NCBI GenBank assembly: GCA_947492525.1
Contig: CANLNQ010000037.1
Span: 1-62,090 of the forward strand
DNA length: 62,090 nt
Reading direction: 5' to 3'
Origin: an uncultured Granulosicoccus sp.
GTDB lineage: Bacteria; Pseudomonadota; Gammaproteobacteria; Granulosicoccales; Granulosicoccaceae
Shown here in pieces: positions 37,694 through 48,148 of this stretch. The number at the start of each line of letters is the position of its first letter. Position 1 is the first letter of the stretch. Both the position numbers and the translations under genes were made by a program. The notes under the pieces were generated by a model. It saw only the letters and a program-made list of their open reading frames with translations, was not told where the DNA came from and ran no database searches.

Positions 37694-39511
37694 GTGCGCC
37701 AGACAAAAAAGCTCCATTCATCCCAGGCTCGAGGCCGGATCTTCGTCGGCAGCTTCGCTCATGCAGCGCTGATCCTTGCATTGCTGCTGTCTCTGCCGAC
37801 GGCACTCTTTGCCCAGGGTGATGGGTCCGTCACCGTCGATGTATCGATAAGCGGGGTAGAGGATGACTTGCTCAGCAATGTGCGTGGCTTCCTGCCGCTG
37901 TATCAGTTCGACGACAAGGCGGCGCCCACGGTGGGGCGTCTGCGCTATTTGCATGGCCAGGCTGAAGAGGCGATAGACAAGGCACTGGCACCGTTCGGTT
38001 ATTACCGCCCTGTGGTCAATTCTTCTCTGGAGCAGGTGGGCGACGTCTGGCAGGCGAACTACGAGATCGATGCCGGCGATCGCATCGTGACAAGCACGGT
38101 CGATATTCAGGTGACAGGCGAGGCCGAGTCAGATCCGGCATTTCTCGAAGCCATCGAGGAATCGACACTCGCGGTGGGCAAGCCTCTGTTGCATGAGGAC
38201 TACGAATCGCTCAAGCAGCGTTTTCAGGTGCTTGCCTCGCAACGCGGTTATTTTGATGCGGCTCTGAAAGAGGGGGTTATCCGCATCGATCTCAAAAAGT
38301 ACGAGGCGAGCGTCAAGCTGCATTTCGACAGCGGGGTGCGCTATTACCTGGGTGAGGTGAGTTTCAATCAGGACAAGCCCTGGTTGAGTGAAGAGATGTT
38401 GCTGAGGTACTCGGAAATAGAGCCCGGGCAGGTATATCTGGCAGATGATCTGCAGCAGTTGCAGGGTGATCTGAGCAACACCGAGTACTATGACGAGGTC
38501 ACGCTCGATGTGTCTCCGGAGAATGCCGATGAAGATCATGTCATACCGGTAGTCGTCAATCTGAAAGCACGCAATCCCACGCGTTATTCCTTTGGTGCCG
38601 GCTATGGCACCGATACCGGAGCGCGGGTCAAGGCGGGCATCACGAAACGTCGCATCAATCAGTCCGGGCATCATTTCACCGGCGAGGTGCTGATTTCGGA
38701 ACTCAGGTACGGCATTGCCGGTGACTACACCATTCCCGGCAGCGATCCACGATCCGATGCCTGGGGTCTTCGCGGTTCGGTCGAAGATGAGCACTCGGAT
38801 ACCAGCGATTACACGAGCGCCAAGTTCGGCGGCTACTATCGGCATCGGGACGGGCTCTGGATGAAGACCTATTCACTGGACTATCTGGTGGAGCGGTACG
38901 AAATTTCCGATGACGACGAGAACAGCAAGCTGCTGATACCCAGCGTTGAATGGACCCGCACCTACCCTGCGGAGTTGAGTGAACGGATCTACCCCGATCA
39001 TGGAACCTTGTTGCAGTTGAGCATACGTGGTGCCAGTGAAGATATCCTGTCTGATACCAGTTTCATCCAGCCGATGATCAGCGGCAAGTGGATCTATTCC
39101 TTTGGCAACTCGACGCGATTGATCGCGCGTGGCGCTGCCGGTACAACATCGGTCAGTGACTTCGATCAGTTGCCGACGTCGCTGCGGTTCTTCACCGGTG
39201 GTGACAAGACGGTCCGGGGCTATGCCTACAACGTGATCGGTCCATCACTGGATGGCGATGTACTAGGTGGAAAGCACCTGCTGGAAAGTAGCCTGGAATA
39301 TGAAGTGCCGGTCAGTGAGAAATGGAGTATTGCAGCCTTCGCCGATGTCGGTGATGCCTTCGATGACGAACCGGATTACAAGACCGGTGTCGGTCTCGGC
39401 ATTCACTGGCGTTCTCCCATCGGGCCGGTTCGCCTGGACTTCGGCCACGCGCTGGACGTACCGCCTGGCAAGCGTGTGCGCGTGCACCTGACTATCGGAT
39501 CAGACCTGTGA
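37694..39511 (+). CDS. tamA: Translocation and assembly module subunit TamA (Omp85 family)
   Basis: Outer-membrane Omp85-family protein that acts with TamB in envelope assembly and lipid transfer. The 605-residue protein has a signal peptide (cleavage near the ALFAQ at about 35-40), about three POTRA domains (45-290) and a C-terminal 16-strand barrel with the lid-lock motif VRGYAYN near 508. The last strand ends in a non-aromatic GSDL. The start is GTG at 37694. tamB follows with a GTGA overlap. Confidence 0.92.
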   Translation: MRQTKKLHSSQARGRIFVGSFAHAALILALLLSLPTALFAQGDGSVTVDVSISGVEDDLLSNVRGFLPLYQFDDKAAPTVGRLRYLHGQAEEAIDKALAPFGYYRPVVNSSLEQVGDVWQANYEIDAGDRIVTSTVDIQVTGEAESDPAFLEAIEESTLAVGKPLLHEDYESLKQRFQVLASQRGYFDAALKEGVIRIDLKKYEASVKLHFDSGVRYYLGEVSFNQDKPWLSEEMLLRYSEIEPGQVYLADDLQQLQGDLSNTEYYDEVTLDVSPENADEDHVIPVVVNLKARNPTRYSFGAGYGTDTGARVKAGITKRRINQSGHHFTGEVLISELRYGIAGDYTIPGSDPRSDAWGLRGSVEDEHSDTSDYTSAKFGGYYRHRDGLWMKTYSLDYLVERYEISDDDENSKLLIPSVEWTRTYPAELSERIYPDHGTLLQLSIRGASEDILSDTSFIQPMISGKWIYSFGNSTRLIARGAAGTTSVSDFDQLPTSLRFFTGGDKTVRGYAYNVIGPSLDGDVLGGKHLLESSLEYEVPVSEKWSIAAFADVGDAFDDEPDYKTGVGLGIHWRSPIGPVRLDFGHALDVPPGKRVRVHLTIGSDL

Positions 39512-42500
39512 TCAAACGATTCCTGAAAATATTCGGCCTGGTATTGCTGCTGCTGATCGTACTGCTGATCGGTGGCGCAAGCTGGCTCATCGGCACCGAG
39601 ACGGGTTTCCAGCAGGCGCTGGCACTGGGCAAGAAATTTGCCCCCGGCACGCTTGAATGGGAAGAAGCCAGTGGCAAGCTGTCGGGACCTCTGAATGTAC
39701 GTGGCTTGCATTTTGTGCAAACCGATGGCATCGAGGCCAGCCTCGGCGAACTGGATCTCGACTGGCGGCCCAGCGCCTTGTTGAGCGCGGAGTTGGCTGT
39801 TGACCAGTTACACCTCGACGGCGTCGAGATACACCTGGCAGAGGCTGCGGAACAGCCGGAGGAGGAGAGTGGCTCGAGCGGCGAGTTGCCCGATATCGCC
39901 TTGCCGATCTCCGTGAATCTTGAAGACATCGCCATCACCGATATCGCCATCTACCCGGTAGGGCAGGAAGAGGCGATTCAGATCGACCGCGTTGCCTTGA
40001 GTGCCAGCGCCGAGGCGTCCGATATCCATCTGACAAGGTTCGACGTTCTTGCGCCGCAGGGTGAATTGCACGTCAACGGGGATGTGACCCTCAGTGGTGA
40101 TTATCCCATGGACCTGTCGCTGGAGTGGCTGGCCGACATCGGTCAGTCGTCGCCGGTACAGGGTGAGGGAACACTTGCAGGCAGTTTGGCCAGCTTGCAG
40201 CTCGATCATCGAATCAGCGGTTTCGCCGAGGCCGATATCGCAGCCACCGTTACCGATGTCACCCAATCTCCGGCCTGGGAGGCCTCCGTTGAGGGCAGTC
40301 TGCCCAATGCAGCCTCCCTGGCGCCACAGCTGAGCGGCACGCCGCGTATCTCGCTGCAGTCCACAGGAACGCCCGATGACTATCAGGCACAGCTGACGCT
40401 CAATGCCACGACTACCGAGACCGGTCCTGTCACGCTGGATGCGGATGTCAATGGCTCGACTGAAGCGCTGACCCTACGATCTCTGGTTGCCAGTCTCGAT
40501 GAAACCGAAGGGCAGCTGTCCGTATCGGGAGACGTGACATTCGCCTCACTTGAAGGACAGCTGGACGGGCAATGGCAGTCGTTGAGCTGGCCCATGGAAG
40601 GTGAGCCACAATTCACCAGTCCCGAGGGTCGTTTCGATGTCACGGGATCGATGGAGCAATTCAAGGCGAATCTGAGTACCGAGCTTGATGGCGCGGCCAT
40701 TCCCGAAGGGCAGTGGAGTGCTTCTCTGGATGGGTCAAGCACGGCCCTGAACGATTTCACGGTTCAGGGCGAGACTCTGGAGGGCACGCTGACCGTCAGC
40801 GGTGTGGCCAGCTGGGAGGATCAGCCGACATGGGATGTGGACGTCGTGACCGATGGCATCAATCCGGGCGCTCAATGGCAGGACTTTCCCGGTAGCATCG
40901 ATCTGGAACTCAGCTCTGAAGGTCAGGTCAGCGAGACTGGCCCACAGTTGGTCGCCGATATCAATCGTCTGTCGGGGCGTTTTCGCGCGCAGCCACTCTC
41001 TGGTGGTGGCCAGATCCGGCTCGACGGTGAGAATCTGTCCATCGATGATCTCAATGTGACGCACGGCGCCACACGGCTCGACGCAAACGGTAATGTCGAT
41101 GACCGGATCGCTCTGGATTTTGAACTGGCAGCCCCCGACTTGAGTACCTTGATGCCCGAGCTGGCTGGCGCGATCAACATGGCGGGCAAGGTATCGGGTA
41201 CGCGGGAGGCGCCAGCATTGGCTGCCAGTGGCAAGGCGGTTGATGTCGCGTTTGCACAGAACAGCGTCGAGCAGCTCGACTTCAGTATCGACGCCGGTCT
41301 GGCTGCGGATGCGGTATCGACCTTGTCGCTGGATGCGGATCGAATCACGGCCGGTGGACAGAACATCAGCAAGGTTCAGCTGAATGGACAGGGCACGCAA
41401 ACCGATCACACCGTTGCATTATCGGCTGCTACGGACCAGGGCGATGTCGAAGTCCAACTCGATGGCGCCTACCAGAACAGCACCTGGGATGGTCTACTGT
41501 CAACCCTGCAACTGGAAGAGACTCCAGCGGGCACCTGGCGTCTGCGAGAGCCGGTGAGTATCAGCGCCTCGGCAGAGAAGGCGAATGCCGCACAGCTGTG
41601 TCTGGACAACAGCGACCAGTTAGGCAGCCTGTGTGTCGATGCCGATTGGGTGGCCACGGGTAACTCGACAGTGGCGCTGGATATCAGTGGCCTGTCGCCG
41701 GCGCTGGCGGAGGCCTATCTGCCGCCGGGTCTGGTGATCGACACAGCGCTCAACGGTACTGCAACGGCAAATCTTGGCGCGCAGGGCAACGTGGATGCCA
41801 AGGCCAGGCTCGCTCTTCAACCCGGCAAGCTGACCTTGAACGCCGATACATCGCCGGTCGAGATCGGCTTGGAGGAGACCACTATCGATGCCTCCTGGTC
41901 TGGCAACGATGCGGATGTGAACGTGGCGACGGCCTTCACCGACTTTGGAGATCTGGCGGTTCAGGCATCCATTTCAGACCCTGCCGGCGCGGGTAATCTT
42001 TCTGGCAGCCTGGATGCCGATTTTCCAGATCTGACTCTGATCAGTGCGTTTGCGCCACAGATTCAGCAGGTCGGTGGTGCCTTGAGCAGTGATCTGTCGC
42101 TGGGAGGCACGCTGGCCAGTCCGCAGATCGAAGGTGAGCTGCGTCTGCGTGATTTCACCGGTGAGATTCCGGAAACCGCCATGCTTATCGAAGACACGCA
42201 ATTGACGATCAAGGGCAGTCCTGGCGGTACGCTGCTGATTGACGGAGAATCCAGCTCCGGTGGAGGCAGGCTGGACATTGACGGACGTGTCGATCCGGGC
42301 ACGCGGGCACTTCAGATCGGCATCAATGGTGAAGACTATCAAGTGGCGAATACGAGTCGGATGCAGGCTGTGGTCAGTCCCGAGCTGGACATCGAAATGG
42401 ACGATGCCGGCATGCGGGTCAATGGCAAGGTCACGATTCCCAGCGCCTACATCAATGCCAACGGGGGGAATGATGGCATCAAGACCGTCAGCTCATCGTC

Positions 42501-43128
42501 TGATGTAGTGTATGTCTCGGAAGAAGGCGAGGAGGCAGAGACGCCACCGAGTCAATTGAATGTCGACGTGCAGATCATCCTCGGAGACAGCGTGGAGGTC
42601 GAAGCGGGTGATTTCCGTGGTCGCCTTGAAGGCGACCTGAGAGTCCAGCAGACACCGGAGCTGGCTCCCCGTGGTACCGGTACGATCAACGTGACCAATG
42701 GCGACTACGTGATCTATGGTCAGCAGCTGGACATGGAGAGAGGGCGCATTCTGTTCAGCGGAGGGCCGGTGGATAATCCAAGCCTGGATATGCAGGTGGC
42801 GCGCACAGTTCAGGAGTACGACGTGGTGGCAGGGGCGAGAATCAAGGGTACGGCGCAATCGCCCCGATTGGAGCTGTACTCAGAACCACCAATGCCCGAT
42901 GCGAGCATCCTGTCCTATATCCTGTTGGGGCAGCCCCCCGGTACCACCGGCGGCAGTTATACGCTCGGCAAGTACCTGACGCCGGATCTGTACGTCAGCT
43001 ACGGTATAGGTTTGTTCGACGCCATCAACACCTTCAACATGCGTTACAGCCTGACTGACAAGCTGGCCGTCGAGGCCGAAAGTGGCAGCGGCAGCAGCGC
43101 AGATCTGATCTACACGATCGAAAAATAA
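39508..43128 (+). CDS. tamB: Translocation and assembly module subunit TamB
   Basis: AsmA-like bridge protein between the inner and outer membranes that partners TamA and is implicated in phospholipid transport. The 1206-residue protein has an N-terminal membrane helix (about 9-28), a very long beta-rich repetitive domain forming the hydrophobic groove and the conserved DUF490/TamB C-terminus (SILSYILLGQPPG, then the final LTDKLAVEAESG and DLIYTIEK). The length is close to the E. coli protein (1259). It overlaps tamA by 4 nt. Confidence 0.93.
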   Translation: MIKRFLKIFGLVLLLLIVLLIGGASWLIGTETGFQQALALGKKFAPGTLEWEEASGKLSGPLNVRGLHFVQTDGIEASLGELDLDWRPSALLSAELAVDQLHLDGVEIHLAEAAEQPEEESGSSGELPDIALPISVNLEDIAITDIAIYPVGQEEAIQIDRVALSASAEASDIHLTRFDVLAPQGELHVNGDVTLSGDYPMDLSLEWLADIGQSSPVQGEGTLAGSLASLQLDHRISGFAEADIAATVTDVTQSPAWEASVEGSLPNAASLAPQLSGTPRISLQSTGTPDDYQAQLTLNATTTETGPVTLDADVNGSTEALTLRSLVASLDETEGQLSVSGDVTFASLEGQLDGQWQSLSWPMEGEPQFTSPEGRFDVTGSMEQFKANLSTELDGAAIPEGQWSASLDGSSTALNDFTVQGETLEGTLTVSGVASWEDQPTWDVDVVTDGINPGAQWQDFPGSIDLELSSEGQVSETGPQLVADINRLSGRFRAQPLSGGGQIRLDGENLSIDDLNVTHGATRLDANGNVDDRIALDFELAAPDLSTLMPELAGAINMAGKVSGTREAPALAASGKAVDVAFAQNSVEQLDFSIDAGLAADAVSTLSLDADRITAGGQNISKVQLNGQGTQTDHTVALSAATDQGDVEVQLDGAYQNSTWDGLLSTLQLEETPAGTWRLREPVSISASAEKANAAQLCLDNSDQLGSLCVDADWVATGNSTVALDISGLSPALAEAYLPPGLVIDTALNGTATANLGAQGNVDAKARLALQPGKLTLNADTSPVEIGLEETTIDASWSGNDADVNVATAFTDFGDLAVQASISDPAGAGNLSGSLDADFPDLTLISAFAPQIQQVGGALSSDLSLGGTLASPQIEGELRLRDFTGEIPETAMLIEDTQLTIKGSPGGTLLIDGESSSGGGRLDIDGRVDPGTRALQIGINGEDYQVANTSRMQAVVSPELDIEMDDAGMRVNGKVTIPSAYINANGGNDGIKTVSSSSDVVYVSEEGEEAETPPSQLNVDVQIILGDSVEVEAGDFRGRLEGDLRVQQTPELAPRGTGTINVTNGDYVIYGQQLDMERGRILFSGGPVDNPSLDMQVARTVQEYDVVAGARIKGTAQSPRLELYSEPPMPDASILSYILLGQPPGTTGGSYTLGKYLTPDLYVSYGIGLFDAINTFNMRYSLTDKLAVEAESGSGSSADLIYTIEK

Positions 43129-43288
43129 GGAGCGGTTGTCGATCACAGCTGGCATTGGCCAGAAGGCTGGGGAAAGGCGCCTGCCACAGAGATCGATGGG
43201 CAGTTTCAGTTTGCTTGCCGACTGCCGATATGCTCGTCAATGACGACGAAACGGTGCTATACCCCATGTCAGGTACCTGTGAGCAAGC

Positions 43289-45160
43289 GTGAAGCGAGAC
43301 GCAGCATTGGCTGACTTCATGGCCAGTTTTCCGCGTCTGTGGAAACGCAACGCTGCCGATCCCGTCACCTGGACGCACTACCTTCTGATAGGTGTATCCC
43401 TGGTCGCGACCCTTGTCGCCTGGCGCATGTCATTGGCGGGAGTGGAGGAGCGAACGCGCTTGCAGTTTGATTCTCAGGCTGCTGAGGTGATTCGTGTGTT
43501 CGAGGAGCAGATGCATCGCTACGAGGATGTTCTGCTTGCCGGCGTGGGCTTTGTTGCAGGTAGTGATCGTATTCGTCCGGATGAGTGGCAAGAATTTACG
43601 CAGCGCATGGCGTGGAAGCAGCGGCATCCCGCACTCAGCAGCATGGGTGTTCTTCACAAGGTCTTGCCGGAGGAGATCGAATCGTTCGAACTGGAGCAGC
43701 GCACGGTACGAGCGGAGTTCAGTATCCAGTCAAGCGTTGATGCCGATACCGGTCGGAACGGGAATTTTCTGCTGCCGTTGACTCATGTTGTTCCCCGTGT
43801 GCTGGAGAACAATGCGCTGGGCCTGGATGCCATGCGCGAATCGCGTCGTCGCAGCGCCATTGAACGGGCCATGGACAGTGGTCAGGTTCAGATTACCGAA
43901 GCCATTCGTCTGAGCCGAGATCAGAAACCGGGACTTCTGTTGTTCGCACCGATCTATCATCCCGGCGTCATCGACACCGTGGAGCAACGACGTGCCCGGT
44001 TCAGAGGCGCCATTGCGGCCTCCATATTCACTCAGGATCTTGCTGCAGGTCTTGTCGACAGTGAACGGCGACAGGTGGTGCTCAAGGTTTCCGATGCTGG
44101 CGAGGTCCTGTACAACGAACAGCTCTCGGAGCTTGCCGATATCGATCCGCAACCCTTGCTGTCCAGGTCTCGCGAGATGGAATTCATGGGCCGCATCTGG
44201 CGATTCGATGTCGACAGCACGATGGCATTCCGCAAAGCACAGCATCGTCTTGAACCGACGCTGATACTGTTCGGTGGGCTCATCATCAACGCACTGCTGA
44301 TGTACCTGCTGTTCAACATGGCCCAGGCCAACCGACACGCCACCGACTTCGGCCGAAAGCTGGCAGCCCGATACGACCAGCAATCTCAGGCCCTGCGACA
44401 CAGCAACAAGGCTCTCGAGGCACTCAATGAGGAGCTTCGTTCGTTCTCCTATGTGGTATCGCATGATTTGAAAACACCTCTGAGAGGGATTGCAGGCCTG
44501 ACCCATTGCATCGAAGACGATCTGGAGGAGCAGTTTCCCGGTATCAATGCATCGAAACCCGAGTTCCCTCAAAGGCTGCAGCTCATTCGCAAGCAGGTGA
44601 ACCTGGCTCAGGGCCTGATTACCGGTGTACTGGAATACTCCGGCCTCGGGGCTGATGTGGAATATCCGGAGACTGTCGATGTACGAGAGCTGCTGAGGAA
44701 CATCCAGGGCATGCTTGCCGTTGATGATGCTCAGCTCCAGCTGGTTGATGAGTTTCCTGTCTTCGAGACCTATCAGACGCAGCTTTTTCAGGTGTTCATG
44801 AATCTGATTGGCAACGGTTTCAAATACAATAGCCAGGCGCAGACTGCTCGAGTGACGGTCAGTCATGTTGCAAGCCGCAGAGCAGGATTCCATCGATTCG
44901 TCGTCTCCGACAACGGGCCGGGTATCGATGCACGAGATCATGAGAGGATATTCGAGGTATTCTCGACCCTGCAACCCAAGGATCATTCCATGAGTTCAGG
45001 CGTGGGACTGGCCATTGTCAGGAAACTGGTGATCCGTCATGGCGGTGAGGTCGGGGTCGACTCGGAGCCGGGGCACGGCGCCAGCTTCTGGTTCGATTGG
45101 CCTTGTGAAGTGGGGCAGGCTGCCAATGAGGAGATTGCCAGTACACCGAAGGCCGCCTGA
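43289..45160 (+). CDS. CHASE-domain sensor histidine kinase (orphan)
   Basis: A 623-residue membrane kinase. Two helices (about residues 31-48 and 327-349) enclose a periplasmic CHASE domain. The cytoplasmic part has a short coiled coil, a HisKA domain with His392 in SYVVSHDLKTPLRG, and a HATPase with the N-box NLIGNGFKYN and G-boxes DNGPGID and GVGLAIVRKL. It resembles bacteriophytochrome-type kinases in the catalytic half. No response regulator lies next to it, so its target is unknown. The start is GTG at 43289; an ATG at codon 11 is possible. Confidence 0.85.
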   Translation: MKRDAALADFMASFPRLWKRNAADPVTWTHYLLIGVSLVATLVAWRMSLAGVEERTRLQFDSQAAEVIRVFEEQMHRYEDVLLAGVGFVAGSDRIRPDEWQEFTQRMAWKQRHPALSSMGVLHKVLPEEIESFELEQRTVRAEFSIQSSVDADTGRNGNFLLPLTHVVPRVLENNALGLDAMRESRRRSAIERAMDSGQVQITEAIRLSRDQKPGLLLFAPIYHPGVIDTVEQRRARFRGAIAASIFTQDLAAGLVDSERRQVVLKVSDAGEVLYNEQLSELADIDPQPLLSRSREMEFMGRIWRFDVDSTMAFRKAQHRLEPTLILFGGLIINALLMYLLFNMAQANRHATDFGRKLAARYDQQSQALRHSNKALEALNEELRSFSYVVSHDLKTPLRGIAGLTHCIEDDLEEQFPGINASKPEFPQRLQLIRKQVNLAQGLITGVLEYSGLGADVEYPETVDVRELLRNIQGMLAVDDAQLQLVDEFPVFETYQTQLFQVFMNLIGNGFKYNSQAQTARVTVSHVASRRAGFHRFVVSDNGPGIDARDHERIFEVFSTLQPKDHSMSSGVGLAIVRKLVIRHGGEVGVDSEPGHGASFWFDWPCEVGQAANEEIASTPKAA

Positions 45161-45229
45161 ACCCGGTGCGCCTTCGGCCGCATTGATTTTCATGCGAGCC
45201 GTGGTCTTTCCTCATGCCTGCCATCGTTG

Positions 45230-46681
45230 TCAGCCATGAACTTCACCGGCACCCACGGCGGATGCGTGGCGCTGTCCCGATGACTCTGCGGTCTTGTCCA
45301 GCAAGTGGGCAATGGAATTCGCGTAATAGAGAATGATGTCTTGCTCGTTTTGAGCGGCCCGATAGACACCCTGGTCCTCAGTCAGGATATTGCGTAGCGT
45401 CAGCATGCGAATGCCGACATCCACGGCGTAGTGATAATCGCTCCGCGGGATATAGGCACGGTGTCCGTGTGCCTCGAGTTCATCGAGCATGTCAAGCACT
45501 CTGGCCTTCAGCTCGATATCGGTGAACCCGCTGTCGGGCTCTCGGGCGAACAGTGACGTGACCAGAGCGACGGGCAGTATCGGGGTGATATCGCCGATAC
45601 GCGACATCAGTTCCTCGGCCAGAGGCTGTACATTGTCGAAATCGAAGGTATCCAGACCTCGCGTCTGCATCCAGTCACGCAGGGATATCGGCTTGCCGAA
45701 GTTGACACAGGCGTAGCCGTTTCGATATCGCCTGCCACGGATGGCTTGCCACAGCAGCTTGCCTGTGTACCCGAACAGAATACGCAGTGAATGAGCGAGA
45801 CTTGCGCGAGGCTGTCTCTGCGCGTCGCGCAGCAAGCTGCGATCCTCAAGCACGCGATCGTAATTGATGCCTACGGGAATGAACACGATATCCCGTCCGC
45901 TATCCGGGTCGAAACCCCGAGTCATATAGCCCAGAAGACCCAGTCGGGCCGGGCCCAATCGTCCATCACGGCTCAATCGTCCTTCGGGAAACACTGCCTG
46001 TGGTACACCGCCTTCAGCGGCCATCTGTACATAGCATTCCAGTACTCGTCGATACAGGGCATTGCCCGAGTCGCGCCTGACGAAATACCCACCCATGGCG
46101 CGGATCAGTTGCTGCAGCGGCCAGATGCGCGCCCATTCCCCGACGGCGTAGGACAAGGCCGTGCGTTCGGCTGCAAGGTAGGTTGCCAGGATGTAGTCCA
46201 TATTGCTGCGATGATTCATCAGAAAGACAACACTGGATCCGGCGGGCAGCCGTTGCAGCGCTTCATCATCGGCAAAGCCGAGGCGGACGCGGTACAGCGA
46301 ATGCACCAGGTGGCGGGCAATGAAATAGGCCGCCTTGAAATACAGCAGTGCATTGAAGGCCGGTACGATCTCTCGGGCATAGATGGCCGCCTTTCGCACC
46401 AGCGCCTCGCGCGGGATATCTTCATCCAGGGCCATCTGATCCACCAGTTCCACAACACGCGGATGGTAAGTCAGTCGGTCCACCAGCACCGAACGACGAG
46501 TGAGCTTGAATGAAGGAATCTGCAGCGCCAGTCGGGTGTTGACCTCATCGATCAGGCGATTGGCTCGCCGGCGCAGAATCCAGCGGGCAGAGGGCAGAAG
46601 AAAGTGTTGAAGTAGCCAGAGACAGGCGAGCAAGAGGCCGAGCAGAACACTCCACAGTGGCAACTCGACACTGGCATTCAT
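45230..46681 (-). CDS. PlsB-like glycerol-3-phosphate acyltransferase family protein
   Basis: A 483-residue membrane-associated acyltransferase, shorter than E. coli PlsB (807) and lacking its N-terminal domain. An N-terminal membrane helix (about 8-29) precedes the PlsC/PlsB domain: motif I His157-x4-Asp162 (NHRSNMD), motif II around GGYFVRRDSGN and motif III FPEGRLSRDGRLG. It probably acylates glycerol-3-phosphate or lysophosphatidic acid; which one is unclear. The stop lies 69 nt from the convergent kinase gene. The 46682-46810 gap upstream holds the dctM terminator hairpin. Confidence 0.82.
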   Translation of the reverse strand: MNASVELPLWSVLLGLLLACLWLLQHFLLPSARWILRRRANRLIDEVNTRLALQIPSFKLTRRSVLVDRLTYHPRVVELVDQMALDEDIPREALVRKAAIYAREIVPAFNALLYFKAAYFIARHLVHSLYRVRLGFADDEALQRLPAGSSVVFLMNHRSNMDYILATYLAAERTALSYAVGEWARIWPLQQLIRAMGGYFVRRDSGNALYRRVLECYVQMAAEGGVPQAVFPEGRLSRDGRLGPARLGLLGYMTRGFDPDSGRDIVFIPVGINYDRVLEDRSLLRDAQRQPRASLAHSLRILFGYTGKLLWQAIRGRRYRNGYACVNFGKPISLRDWMQTRGLDTFDFDNVQPLAEELMSRIGDITPILPVALVTSLFAREPDSGFTDIELKARVLDMLDELEAHGHRAYIPRSDYHYAVDVGIRMLTLRNILTEDQGVYRAAQNEQDIILYYANSIAHLLDKTAESSGQRHASAVGAGEVHG

Positions 46682-46747
46682 CGGACGTTCACAGGTCTGT
46701 TACGGGCATGTGATCCTCGCCATGAACCGGGGTAGAGCGTGATTGAC

Positions 46748-46780
46748 ACCGGGCGACTCGTCGATATCGAGTCGCCCGGT
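46748..46780 (-). terminator. Perfect 13-bp hairpin downstream of dctM
   Basis: ACCGGGCGACTCG (46748-46760) and CGAGTCGCCCGGT (46768-46780) pair perfectly with a 7-nt loop, 31 nt after the dctM stop in the direction of transcription. No strong T-run, so Rho-independent termination is likely but not proven. Confidence 0.65.
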
Positions 46781-46810
46781 CGTCAGGGCAGATGCTTTCG
46801 CTACTACCTT

Positions 46811-48148
46811 CTATTTACCATAGACCAGGTCGGGGAGCCACAGGGCGATACCGGGGAACATCATGACGATGGCCAGGGCGAAGACCATCACCAGCACGAA
46901 CGGCGTGATGGATCGGTAGATATCGGTGATGGTGATCTCCGGCGGCGCCATGGCGCGCATGAGGAACAGGTTGTAGCCGAACGGCGGCGTCATGTAGGCA
47001 ATCTGGCAGGTGATGGTGTAGAGCACGCCATACCAGATGAGGTCGAATCCGAGCGACCCCACCAGCGGTACATACAGCGGCGCCACGATGACCAGCATGG
47101 CCGTGTCGTCCAGGAAGGTTCCCATGAGCAGAAAACTCAGCTGCATCAGAATGAGGATGACCCAAGGGTTCAGGTTCAGTTGATCCACGAACAGATTCTC
47201 GATGGCCCTGACTGCACCGAGGCCATCGAAGACGGCGCCGAAGGCCAGCGCCGCCAGAATGATCCACATGAACATGCAGGAGACCCCCAGCGTCTGCCTC
47301 ACACAGTTTTCGAACACCTCTCGTGTCATGCGTCGCTTGACGACTGCCACCAGAAATGCAGTCATGGCACCGATGGCGGAGCTCTCCACCAGGCTCGTCC
47401 AGCCGTTCAGGAAAGGCACCATCATGGCGATGAATATCAGCAAGGGCAGTAGGCCGGCCCTGAGCAGTCGCAGCTTTTCGCTGAGCGGCACATTGCGTTC
47501 TGCGGCAGGCAGTATCGGGCCCAGGTGTGGCTGGAATCTGCACCTCACCACGATATAGATGATGAACAGCGCCGCCATCAACAATCCTGGCAGCACGCCT
47601 GCCAGCCACAGCTGACCAACCGGTTGACGGGCAATCATGGCATAGAGAACCAGGACAACCGACGGGGGAACCAGAATGCCCAGGGAGGAGCCCGCCTGTA
47701 CGACCCCGGTTACCATCCGTTTGTCATAACCGCGTTTCAGCAACTCGGGCAAGGCAATGGTGGCACCGATGGCCATGCCGGCCACGGACAGCCCGTTCAT
47801 CGCGGACACGAGTACCATCAGGCCGATGGTGCCGATGGCCAGGCCGCCGTGCAGTCCGCCCATCCAGACATGGAACATCTTGTAGAGGTCATCCGCGATA
47901 TGGCTTTCGCTCATGACGTAGCCCATGAAGATGAACATGGGCAAGGTGAGCAGGGGATACCATTTCATCAGCTTCATCGCGGCGGAAAACGCGATGTCCA
48001 CGCCACCGGTTCCCCACAGGAAGACGGCCGCCACCACCGCCACGAAGCCGATGGCTGCAAACACCCGTTGCCCGGTCGCCATCATGAGCATCATGAGGGA
48101 GAACATGAGCAGGGCGATCATTTCATACGACATCTTGGCGTCCTTCAC
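46811..48148 (-). CDS. dctM: TRAP transporter large permease DctM
   Basis: Twelve- to thirteen-helix inner-membrane subunit that drives sodium-coupled uptake of a carboxylate in TRAP systems. The 445-residue protein has the DctM family pattern (AGIALWLPDLVYGK end, the repeated Gly/Pro helices, LPMFIFMGYVMSES near the start). It overlaps dctQ by 26 nt, a common arrangement. The substrate is not given by sequence; the paired DctP is the clue. Confidence 0.92.
   Translation of the reverse strand: MKDAKMSYEMIALLMFSLMMLMMATGQRVFAAIGFVAVVAAVFLWGTGGVDIAFSAAMKLMKWYPLLTLPMFIFMGYVMSESHIADDLYKMFHVWMGGLHGGLAIGTIGLMVLVSAMNGLSVAGMAIGATIALPELLKRGYDKRMVTGVVQAGSSLGILVPPSVVLVLYAMIARQPVGQLWLAGVLPGLLMAALFIIYIVVRCRFQPHLGPILPAAERNVPLSEKLRLLRAGLLPLLIFIAMMVPFLNGWTSLVESSAIGAMTAFLVAVVKRRMTREVFENCVRQTLGVSCMFMWIILAALAFGAVFDGLGAVRAIENLFVDQLNLNPWVILILMQLSFLLMGTFLDDTAMLVIVAPLYVPLVGSLGFDLIWYGVLYTITCQIAYMTPPFGYNLFLMRAMAPPEITITDIYRSITPFVLVMVFALAIVMMFPGIALWLPDLVYGK

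Noticed and set aside
43730..44986. A 418-codon minus-strand frame opposite the CHASE kinase
   Set aside because: Shadow frame; the plus-strand kinase has full catalytic motifs.
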